Source: Methylobacterium sp. (GTDB taxonomy: Bacteria > Pseudomonadota > Alphaproteobacteria > Rhizobiales > Beijerinckiaceae). From it: 8,104 nt of DNA. Both the position numbers and the translations under genes were made by a program. Of the stretch, positions 1-5,856 are shown piece after piece. The notes beneath the pieces are model-generated. The model saw only the letters and a program-made list of their open reading frames with translations, ran no database searches and had not been told where the DNA came from. Each line of letters starts with the position of its first letter. The stretch's first letter is position 1. The stretch covers positions 1 through 8,104 of the forward strand of contig JAJKJG010000355.1 in NCBI GenBank assembly GCA_021154065.1, written 5' to 3'.

Positions 1-1684
1 AAACCCATCGCCCTTAAACAGTGCAACTCCAGTCTCAACTTCGAAGCGTCGGATTCGAAACTCGCGGCGCTTCTGCTTGAGGAATGTTCATTTTTCGGGC
101 TGCTTCTCCGGGGTGCATCGATTGACGGCAACTTGATTGCTCGAAAATGTACCTTCCAGTGGATCGATCTGACAGGGGCCGTGGTCGCGGGCGATATCGA
201 CCTTACCGAGGTTCAGGTGGAACGAGGGCCCATGCTGGCGGATCGGGTACGCTGCACCGGCGCGTTTTTCTTGTCAAAGGCGAAGCTTTCGGGCGGTGTC
301 AGCTTTCGTAACGCTCGCCTGGGAAGCTCGTTCGAATGTGACAGAAGCACGTTGAGAGTCGACGCGATACCTGCCCTCGATATGAGGGGAAGCCGGATCG
401 AGGGGGAAGTAAACTTATCCAGGTCAGAGTTGGCGTCGGACCAGACGCATGCTCTCCGCGCCGTTGGGGTGAACGTCGTCGGCATGCTGAGTGGAACCGA
501 TGCGACGTTCATTGGGCCGATCACCCTTGCTGACTCGCAGTTCGCTCTGTTGCAATTCGCCGGGGCAAAAATCGCGCGCGCGGACGGACGGGGCCGGGCA
601 CTGGAGGCTCACAATATCACCGTCGGTATGCATGTGATTGTGAGGGAGGGTGCGGAGCTGGATGGTGCGCTCTGGTTGAACCACGCCAATATCGGCGGGA
701 ATCTCGATCTCAGCGGATGCACGATCCGCAACCCAGGTAAGCGAGCGCTCAGCGCCGACCTAGCTAAAATCAAAGGGGATGTATTTCTGCGCAATCAGCA
801 AGAAGGCGAAACACGAATTGCGGCCAAGCTTATTGCAAGCGTCAGCTTAACTTCGGCCGATATTGGCGGAAGTTTATTCGTTGATCAGGTCATTATAGGT
901 GAAGAAGCTGCAAATACTTATATAAATTTCAACCGGCTAAAAATAGCCGGAGTAATGAGGTGTGTCGATGCGACCCTTACGGCCTCTACCGTATCGCTTG
1001 CGAACAGCCGCATCGGCATGCTGGCTGACGATATCGTCAGCTGGCCTGATGGGCGGCTGATTCTCAATGGTTGCGAATATGGATTGTTGAGCGGAGACGC
1101 GCCTACTCGCTGGCGGGATCGCCTCGGTTGGCTGCGGAAGCAGAAGTACGAACATTTGTATGTTCATCCGCGGCCGCAGCCGTTCTCGCAACTGGTGAGC
1201 GTTCTGCGCCGTATGGGGCACGAGCGCGATGCGAGAGCGATCGCGATCGCGAGGCGGCGGCTGGAGACCGCTGCGGTGCCGTGGTACTCGCCGCGCCGCC
1301 TGGGCGGCTAACTTGCTCGATCTTACGTCCGGCTATGGCTACAGGCCCTGGCTTGCACTGATCTGGATGGTGCTGTTTGCCGGATTCGGCTACGGCGTCT
1401 TCACCCACGGCAAGGGCAGCTTTCTTCCGATTCGGGAGCAGCCGAAATTCGTGGCAGGCAAGCCCGTCGTATCTCTGGGCTATCCGAAATTCGATCCGCT
1501 TATTTACTCCCTCGACACACTCGTGCCCTTCGCTAATCTTGGCCAAAGAGACTACTGGGCTCCAAACCGCAGCCGCGACGGCGGAAGACTAAGTTGGTTC
1601 TATCGCCCTATCCACGTCCTGCTCGGCTGGTTTTTCGCGACCATATTCGTGGGCGCTGTGACGGGCTTGATCAGGCGGGATTAG
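1..1684 (+). pseudogene. Frameshifted repeat-rich membrane-anchored protein ('membrane-associated oxidoreductase'-like), 5' end outside window
   Basis: The frame is open from base 1, so the gene starts upstream; 436 codons are readable to a TAA at 1309-1311. They form a repeating pattern of short beta-strand-like units (for example GALWLNHANIGGNLDLSGC near 661-720, and similar ALxxxxxxIxGxVxL units throughout), as expected of a pentapeptide-like or beta-helix protein. The natural C-terminus lies in the +1 frame: from about 1290 it reads RRAAWAANLLDLTSGYGYRPW, then a hydrophobic segment (LALIWMVLFAGFGYGVF), the motif YSLDTLVPFANLGQRDYW, and a last membrane segment (HVLLGWFFATIFVGAVTGLI) to a TAG at 1682-1684. 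In relatives these parts belong to one protein, so a one-base insertion (or two-base loss) lies around 1262-1305. The 'oxidoreductase' name is an inherited database label; I see no cofactor site. The gene is A/T-richer than its neighbours, with ATA, TTA and AGA codons, which suggests acquisition. A sequencing error cannot be excluded. Confidence 0.75.
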
Positions 1685-1688
1685 GCGC

Positions 1689-1709
1689 GCCAGCCGGAGC
1701 GGAGCTGGC
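1689..1709 (+). terminator. Possible hairpin after the repeat-protein gene
   Basis: A perfect 6-base inverted repeat (GCCAGC / GCTGGC) with a 9-base loop begins 4 bases after the stop at 1684. No T-run follows, so it would be a weak or Rho-assisted terminator at best. Its position at the gene end is the main support. Confidence 0.3.
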
Positions 1710-1774
1710 TCGCGAACCACACCCTCCTATCCTCTAAAGTCAGGCACCGGACGGCTCGCCACTCAAGAGGGCCG

Positions 1775-1783
1775 TGCTATACT
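1775..1783 (+). promoter_or_regulatory. Extended -10 promoter for the cupin gene
   Basis: TGCTATACT matches the extended -10 form TGnTATAAT with one mismatch. No good -35 hexamer lies 16-18 bases upstream (1755-1760 is CTCGCC), which is tolerated by extended -10 promoters. Transcription would start near 1790, giving a leader of about 35 bases with the ribosome site in it. It is inferred from sequence only. Confidence 0.4.
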
Positions 1784-1811
1784 TCCCGAGCTGGGTGTAT
1801 CCTAATGCACT

Positions 1812-1817
1812 AGGAGG
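1812..1817 (+). promoter_or_regulatory. Shine-Dalgarno site that fixes the cupin start
   Basis: A full AGGAGG sits 7 bases before the ATG at 1825. It decides between that ATG and an in-frame GTG at 1774, whose extra 17 residues would precede and mask the signal peptide. Confidence 0.8.
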
Positions 1818-1824
1818 TGTCGTC

Positions 1825-2295
1825 ATGAAGATCGTCTCCTCAGCCTCGATCGCCGCGTTGTCCTTGCTCGCCTGTCTCGCGCCGGCGGCAGCGATGGACG
1901 ACCACAAGGTGCTGACTCCAAACGACGTCAAATGGGGCCCAGCGCCGGCCTCGGTTCCGAAGGGCGCCCAGGCCGCGGCGATCTACGGCGATCCCTCGAA
2001 GGAGGGACTGTTTGCGCTGCGGCTCAAGCTGCCGAAGGGCTATCACATTCCGCCGCACACGCATCCGCGGCCGGAGCTCGTGACGGTGCTTTCCGGAACC
2101 TTGCGGCTCGGCGAAGGCGCGACCGCGGACCAGGCGAAGGCCAAGCCTTTGCCGGCGGGCAGCTTCTTTGCGATGTCGCCGGGAATGCAGCACTACGTCT
2201 ACGCCGACGAGGAGACGGTGCTCCAGCTCAACACCACCGGGCCCTGGGGCCTGACCTACGTCAACGACAAGGACGATCCGCGCAAGACCCAGTAG
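1825..2295 (+). CDS. Exported single-domain cupin protein
   Basis: This is a 156-residue protein with an N-terminal export signal (MKIVSSASIAALSLLACLAP, then AAA), probably cut after about residue 23 so that the mature protein is periplasmic. The LLAC at 14-17 loosely resembles a lipobox, so a lipoprotein is a weaker alternative. Residues 71-91 match cupin motif 1, G(X)5HXH(X)3E(X)6G, exactly, with metal ligands H78, H80 and E84. Motif 2 follows at 112-123 (GSFFAMSPGMQH), giving the fourth ligand H123. A metal-binding beta-barrel is therefore well supported. Cupins cover many reactions, and nothing here identifies a substrate. The gene appears monocistronic: it has its own extended -10 promoter and Shine-Dalgarno site, and a strong hairpin lies behind it, facing a convergent gene. 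Start at 1825 was chosen from the Shine-Dalgarno site and signal peptide. Confidence 0.85.
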   Translation: MKIVSSASIAALSLLACLAPAAAMDDHKVLTPNDVKWGPAPASVPKGAQAAAIYGDPSKEGLFALRLKLPKGYHIPPHTHPRPELVTVLSGTLRLGEGATADQAKAKPLPAGSFFAMSPGMQHYVYADEETVLQLNTTGPWGLTYVNDKDDPRKTQ

Positions 2296-2313
2296 CCGGG
2301 CTCGGGTCCGCCT

Positions 2314-2337
2314 CGACCCGATCGACGGATCGGGTCG
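2314..2337. terminator. Strong hairpin between convergent genes, probable bidirectional terminator
   Basis: CGACCCGATC (2314-2323) and GATCGGGTCG (2328-2337) form a perfect 10-base stem with a GACG tetraloop. It lies between the cupin stop (2295) and the stop of the opposing small gene (2351), where a shared terminator is expected. There is no U-tract on either side, so it is not a textbook intrinsic terminator. Confidence 0.6.
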
Positions 2338-2350
2338 TGCGGCTCGCGCC

Positions 2351-2443
2351 TCAGAGCGGCAGGTAGGGGTTGATCAGAAAGGCGAGCGCGAAGCCGCCGA
2401 GCGCGGCGGCGGCGCTCGCCGCGAGTTCGAAGAATCGCCTCAT
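2351..2443 (-). CDS. Small single-span membrane peptide, 30 residues
   Basis: An ATG at 2443 opens a 30-codon frame ending in TGA at 2353-2351. The product begins MRRFFELAASAAAALGGFAL and ends FLINPYLPL: two arginines, then one hydrophobic Ala/Gly/Leu/Phe stretch of about 20 residues. That is a typical single transmembrane peptide with positive-inside topology (N-terminus in the cytoplasm). Upstream, AGGGAGC sits 6 bases before the ATG, a good ribosome site. The gene follows rarD on the same strand after 98 bases, so it may be co-transcribed or have its own promoter; no clear terminator separates them. The strong hairpin at 2314-2337 lies just past its stop. I recognise no family. Evidence is the ribosome site, the coherent membrane segment and the position; conservation is untested. 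Confidence 0.55.
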   Translation of the reverse strand: MRRFFELAASAAAALGGFALAFLINPYLPL

Positions 2444-2541
2444 CGGAAGCTCCCTGTGCGGGCGCGACGCTTAGGGCGGTTCTGTTTCGGCCTGATTGCG
2501 CGCGACGTTTCGCGATTGTTTCGCCGCGCGCCTTGCCGCCG

Positions 2542-3456
2542 TCAGGCGCCGTGGCGCCGGTCTCGCGCCGCGAACGCATCCGCCGAATAGAGCGCGAGCG
2601 CCGTCCAGATCGCCGCGAAGGCCACGGCCTCGACGCGCGTGAAGGGCTCGCCGTAGACGACGACGCCGAGCCCGAGAAGGCAGGACGGCGCGAGGTATTG
2701 CAGGAGGCCGACCGTCGAGAGCTTGAGGCGCTGCGCCGCGGCGGCGAACCAGATCAGCGGCGCCGAGGTCGTCACGCTCGTCGCGACGAGGAGACAATCG
2801 AGCCGCCAATCACCCTTGAGGAACACGCTCGCGCCGGTCGCCATCAGGGCCGCGACGTAGCCAAGCGCGAAGGGCAGGAGCAGAAGCGACTCGACGCAGA
2901 ACCCGATCAGCGGGTCGACCCGCACGGTCTTCCGGATCAGCCCGTAGAAGCCGAAGCTGATCCCGAGCGCGAGCGCGATCCACGGCACCGTGCCGGCCGC
3001 GACCGTCAGCACAAGGACGCCGACGCCGGCCAGGCCGCAGGCCGCGACCTGCAGCGGGCGCAGCCGCTCGCCGAGGAAGACGATGCCGAGCGCGACGTTG
3101 ACGAGCGGGTTGATGAAATAGCCGAGGCTCGCCTCGACGAGCTGGCCGCTGCTGACCGCCCAGATGTAGACGAGCCAGTTGGCGCCGACGAGGACGGCCG
3201 AGATCGCCAGCAACCCGAGCGGCCGGCGGGGACGGAGCGCCGCGAGGAGCGGCGGCCAGCGCCGGCGCGCCGCGATGATGCCGAGCACGAAGAGCGCCGA
3301 CCAGACGATGCGCTGCGCCAGCACCTCGAGCGCCGGCACGGCTGCGAGGAGCTTGAAATGGACCGGCGCGACGAGGCCCCAGGTCCCGAACGCCGCAAGC
3401 GCATAGAGGATGCCGGTGAGCGTGCGGCGGTCGCGTTCGGTCGACGGAGGGTTCAT
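2542..3456 (-). CDS. rarD: RarD-type EamA/DMT-family permease
   Basis: The 304-residue product, close to the usual length of about 300, is an inner-membrane protein with about ten hydrophobic helices in two EamA-like halves (about 12-145 and 150-295). RarD-type signatures are visible: HFKLLAAVPALEVLAQRIVWS near 33-53, NWLVYIWAVSSGQLVEASLG followed by YFINPLVNV and LGERLRPLQ in the first half, FGFYGLIRKTVRVDPLIGF in the second, and GLLQYLAPS then YGEPFT near the end. E. coli RarD was named from chloramphenicol sensitivity; its transported substrate is unsettled, and none can be inferred here. The usual His in the HRIVWS motif is Gln. No clear Shine-Dalgarno site precedes the ATG. It is transcribed divergently from the hydrolase pseudogene across a 64-base spacer and lies upstream of a small membrane-peptide gene on the same strand. 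Confidence 0.9.
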   Translation of the reverse strand: MNPPSTERDRRTLTGILYALAAFGTWGLVAPVHFKLLAAVPALEVLAQRIVWSALFVLGIIAARRRWPPLLAALRPRRPLGLLAISAVLVGANWLVYIWAVSSGQLVEASLGYFINPLVNVALGIVFLGERLRPLQVAACGLAGVGVLVLTVAAGTVPWIALALGISFGFYGLIRKTVRVDPLIGFCVESLLLLPFALGYVAALMATGASVFLKGDWRLDCLLVATSVTTSAPLIWFAAAAQRLKLSTVGLLQYLAPSCLLGLGVVVYGEPFTRVEAVAFAAIWTALALYSADAFAARDRRHGA

Positions 3457-3485
3457 GCAGCCGATCGGGAGATAAGCGCGGCGGT

Positions 3486-3515
3486 CGGAACATCCGCGCG
3501 CGTTTCCTCGTTCCG
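3486..3515. promoter_or_regulatory. GGAAC/GTTCC dyad, possible paired EcfG-type promoters or an operator
   Basis: CGGAAC (3486-3491) and GTTCCG (3510-3515) form a 6-base inverted repeat 18 bases apart in the divergent rarD/hydrolase spacer. Because it is symmetric, both strands read GGAAC-N17-nGTT (CGTT forward, TGTT reverse). This resembles the general-stress sigma EcfG consensus GGAAC-N16/17-CGTT of alphaproteobacteria. The forward start point would fall at or next to the ATG at 3521, giving a leaderless transcript, which fits the absence of a Shine-Dalgarno site there. A plain regulator-binding site is the alternative. A similar match inside a gene (6370-6394) shows that chance hits occur in this window. 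Confidence 0.3.
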
Positions 3516-3520
3516 CCCCG

Positions 3521-4406
3521 ATGCGGATGGCGTCAAGGTCGCCGGTCGGTTTCGGAGCGCATTCGCGACGGCGCGTCGGCGCGCTCGACCTGCATGTCGT
3601 CGAAGCCGGCCCGCCCGAGGGCCGGCCGGCGATCCTGCTGCACGGCTTTCCGGAGTTCTGGTACGGCTGGCGGCATCAGCTCGGCGCCCTCGCCGCCGCC
3701 GGATTGCGCGTCGTCGCGCCGGACCAGCGCGGCTACAATCTCAGCGACAAGCCGAAAGGTCTTGAGAGCTACACGCTCGACTGCCTCGCCGGCGACGTCG
3801 TCGCCCTCGCCGATGCGCTCGGATGCGACCGCGTGAGCCTCGTCGGGCACGACTGGGGCGGGCTCGTCGCGTGGTGGACGGCGGCGCGCCACGGCGAGCG
3901 CGTCGAACGGCTCGCGATCCTCAATGCACCGCACCCGCAGGCGTTCGGGCCGTACCTGCGCCGCCATCCGACGCAGCTCCTGCGCAGCGCCTAGATCGGC
4001 TTCTTCCAGCTCCCCTGGCTCGCCGAGGCGGCGCTTGCGGCGGCCGACTTCGCGCTTCTGCGCCGGGCGCTGACGGATTCGAGCCGGCCGGGCACGTTCA
4101 CGGCTGCGGACCTCGAGCGCTACAAGCGAGCCTGGGCCGAGCCCGGCGCGCTCACCGCGATGCTCGCCTGGTACCGCGCCCTGCGCCTGCGGCGCACTAC
4201 CCCGGCGGAGGCGGCCCGCATCCGCTGTCCGACGGCTTGTCATCTGGGGCCGGCGCGACCAGGCGCTGGAGCCGGGCCTTGTCGCCGCGAGCACCGCGTT
4301 CTGCGACGACGCCCGCGTCATCTGGCACGACGAGGCGACGCACTGGGTGCACCACGAGGAGCCCGAGGCCGTGAACGAGGCGCTCACCGCGTTCCTCGCC
4401 GGCTAG
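3521..4406 (+). pseudogene. Epoxide-hydrolase-like alpha/beta hydrolase, inactivated
   Basis: The intact ancestor would be about 294 residues, normal for the family. Codons 1-157 hold the oxyanion-hole motif HGFPEFWYGWRHQ (41-53), APDQRGYNLSDKP (66-78) and the nucleophile elbow GHDWGG with Asp111. A TAG at 3992-3994 then interrupts the frame, where relatives continue (RSA-stop-IGFFQLPWLAE). The same frame carries the cap region on to RIRCPTA, where an extra T at 4237/4238 shifts it. One base over, it resumes as VIWGRRDQALEPGLVAAS with the presumed acid Asp, then DEATHWVHHEEPEAVNEAL with the catalytic His, ending in TAG at 4404-4406. The nonsense codon thus separates the nucleophile from the acid and base. 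The Asp nucleophile suggests epoxide or haloalkane hydrolysis rather than a serine esterase. The sequence between lesions is well preserved, so decay is recent or the lesions are sequence errors. There is no Shine-Dalgarno site at the ATG; the start is uncertain. Confidence 0.85.
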
Positions 4407-4945
4407 CCCATTTTGGAGGGCTTGGTCTCGTCCCTACCGTGCAGCTTCAGCGCCTCGAGGAATCGCGAGACCATGTTGTAGCCGGCGATCGTCGCGGTGA
4501 GCTCGACGAGGCGCCGGTCGTCGAAGGCCGGGCGGATCGCGGCGAAGACCTCGTCCGGCACGCGGACATCGCGCGTCATCGCGTCCGCATAGGCAAGCAC
4601 GGCGCGCTGGCGCGGATCGAACAGATCCGAGCCCTCCCAGTCCGGCAATGCGTCGAGCTGCGCCTGCGTCAGACCCTCCCGCAGCGCGATCGGCGCGTGC
4701 TGCTCGGCCTCGTAGGAGGCGCCGTTGACGATCGCGATGCGCATGATGACGAGCTCGCGCAGGTCGCCCGGCAGCGAGCTCTGCTGCCGGATCGCCGTGA
4801 AGCAGGCGAGCCAGCCTGCAGCGACCGGCGGGCTGTGCAGCAGCATCCGGTAGAGATGCAGCACGCTGCCGCGCTCGGCCGTGATGCGCCGCACGATATC
4901 CTGGACCTCGGGCCGATCCGGATCGGCGTAGGGAATGCGGGCCAC
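4403..4945 (-). CDS. Carboxymuconolactone-decarboxylase-family (AhpD-like fold) protein without redox cysteines
   Basis: This 180-residue all-helical protein has the CMD core at about 40-125: ELVIMRIAIVNGASYEAEQH followed by APIALREGLTQAQLDAL. The family's YExxxH motif is present (Y78, E79, H83), but the CxxC of peroxidase-type AhpD is replaced (ASYE), so alkylhydroperoxidase activity is unlikely. A C-terminal helix, RLVELTATIAGYNMVSRFLE, is also family-typical. Such proteins are common in aromatic and other catabolic clusters, often without a known reaction. The start is GTG at 4945, with GGAGGA 4 bases upstream. It lies 26 bases downstream of the short-chain dehydrogenase on the same strand and is probably co-transcribed with it. 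Its TAG stop shares a CTAG with the stop of the opposing hydrolase pseudogene, leaving no room for a terminator between them. Confidence 0.85.
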   Translation of the reverse strand: MARIPYADPDRPEVQDIVRRITAERGSVLHLYRMLLHSPPVAAGWLACFTAIRQQSSLPGDLRELVIMRIAIVNGASYEAEQHAPIALREGLTQAQLDALPDWEGSDLFDPRQRAVLAYADAMTRDVRVPDEVFAAIRPAFDDRRLVELTATIAGYNMVSRFLEALKLHGRDETKPSKMG

Positions 4946-4971
4946 GTGCTCCTCCGTCAGCGCGCGTCAGT

Positions 4972-5766
4972 TCAGCGCGTCGCGGCGGTGAGGCCGCCGT
5001 CGACGACGATCTCGGTCGCGGTGATGTAGCGCGCCTCGTCGGACGCGAGGAACAGCGCGGCGTGCGCGACGTCCCAGGCGTCGCCCATGCGGCCCATCGG
5101 CACCTGCGCGTCGCGCGTCGCCGAGAAGCCCTCGAAATCGCCGCCGGCGTATTTGTCGGCGAGGCGGCGCACCAGCGGCGTGTTCATAAGCCCCGGCACG
5201 ACGCAGTTCAGCCGGACGCCCTTGGCGGCGTAGATCACCGCCGTCGTGCGCGTGAACTGGATCAGCCCGGCCTTCGCGGCGCTGTAGGCGACCTGCGGCT
5301 TGCCGACATAGCGAAGGCCGGCGACCGAGGACACGTTGACGATCGCGCCGCCGCCCTGGCGCTCCATCACCGGCAAGGTCGCCTTGCAAGCGAGATAGAC
5401 GCTTTTGAGGTTGATGGCGATCTGCTCGTCGAACGTCGCCTCGTCGAGCTCGACCGGGCCGCCGGGCTCCGAGCGGCCGACATTGTTGACGAGCACGTCG
5501 ACCCGGCCGAAGCGCCGGACGCAGTCCTGGACGAACGCCTCGACGCCCGCGGCCGACGTCGCGTCGCAGCGCGCCGTCACGCAGGCGCCGCCCTCGGCCT
5601 CGATGAGCCGCCGCGTTTCGGCGGCGGCGGCGTCATCGACGTCGAAGCCGGCGATGCGCGCGCCCTGGCGGGCGAAGAGCACGGCGGTCGCCTTGCCGTT
5701 GCCCCAGCCGGGCCCGCTCGAGCCGCAGCCGGTGACGATCGCGACCTTGTCCTTCAGGCTGAGCAC
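4972..5766 (-). CDS. Short-chain dehydrogenase/reductase (SDR), probably NAD-dependent
   Basis: The 264-residue product has the classical SDR layout on a Rossmann fold. The Gly-rich cofactor loop is TGCGSSGPGWGNGKA (12-26), an expanded form seen in a subset of SDRs. An acidic Asp42 (FDVDD) ends the second strand and favours NAD over NADP. NNVG occupies 94-97 (NNAG motif). The catalytic set is Asn118 (INLKS), Ser146/147 (VNVSS), Tyr161 and Lys165 (YSAAK). The C-terminal IVVDGG is also typical. It would oxidise or reduce a hydroxyl/keto group in the cytoplasm; the substrate is unknown. The start is GTG at 5766, preceded by a purine-rich GGGGAGGGGAG lying within a hairpin. It is followed after 26 bases by the CMD-like gene, a probable two-gene operon. 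An upstream promoter is not obvious in the 90-base gap to the CYTH gene, so read-through is possible. Confidence 0.92.
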   Translation of the reverse strand: MLSLKDKVAIVTGCGSSGPGWGNGKATAVLFARQGARIAGFDVDDAAAAETRRLIEAEGGACVTARCDATSAAGVEAFVQDCVRRFGRVDVLVNNVGRSEPGGPVELDEATFDEQIAINLKSVYLACKATLPVMERQGGGAIVNVSSVAGLRYVGKPQVAYSAAKAGLIQFTRTTAVIYAAKGVRLNCVVPGLMNTPLVRRLADKYAGGDFEGFSATRDAQVPMGRMGDAWDVAHAALFLASDEARYITATEIVVDGGLTAATR

Positions 5767-5767
5767 G

Positions 5768-5794
5768 CGCCGCTCCCCTCCCCTTCGAGCGGCG
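5768..5794 (-). promoter_or_regulatory. Hairpin enclosing the dehydrogenase ribosome-binding site
   Basis: An 8-base perfect inverted repeat (CGCCGCTC / GAGCGGCG) with an 11-base loop lies immediately before the GTG at 5766. In the minus-strand transcript the loop is GAAGGGGAGGG, so the Shine-Dalgarno sequence is in the loop and the 3' arm ends one base before the start codon. It could set translation efficiency, or it may be a dispersed palindromic unit: the 'CTCGAAGGGGAGGGGAG' core resembles intergenic repeats common in alphaproteobacteria. Confidence 0.4.
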
Positions 5795-5810
5795 AGAGAT
5801 AGCCCGAGTT

Positions 5811-5833
5811 CGCGCCGGCGGCTACGCGGCGCG
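5811..5833 (-). terminator. Possible GC-rich hairpin after the CYTH gene
   Basis: CGCGCCG (5811-5817) and CGGCGCG (5827-5833) form a 7-base stem with a 9-base loop, beginning 23 bases past the CYTH gene stop (5857). There is no U-tract. GC-rich repeats of this kind occur by chance here, so support is positional. Confidence 0.25.
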
Positions 5834-5856
5834 CGCCTCGGTCACCCGCGGATCGG

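Noticed and set aside
1774..1824. Upstream GTG start for the cupin
   Set aside because: It would place 17 residues in front of a clear signal peptide and ignore the AGGAGG before the ATG at 1825; it also overlaps the probable -10 element.
2533..3765. A 410-codon open frame on the plus strand across rarD
   Set aside because: It is antisense to a well-recognised permease, and its translation is an Arg/Asp/Glu-rich low-complexity string typical of the mirror frame of GC-rich genes.
5062..5802. A 246-codon plus-strand frame across the SDR gene
   Set aside because: It is antisense to a gene with every SDR motif in place and has a compositionally odd product rich in Arg, Ala and Asp.
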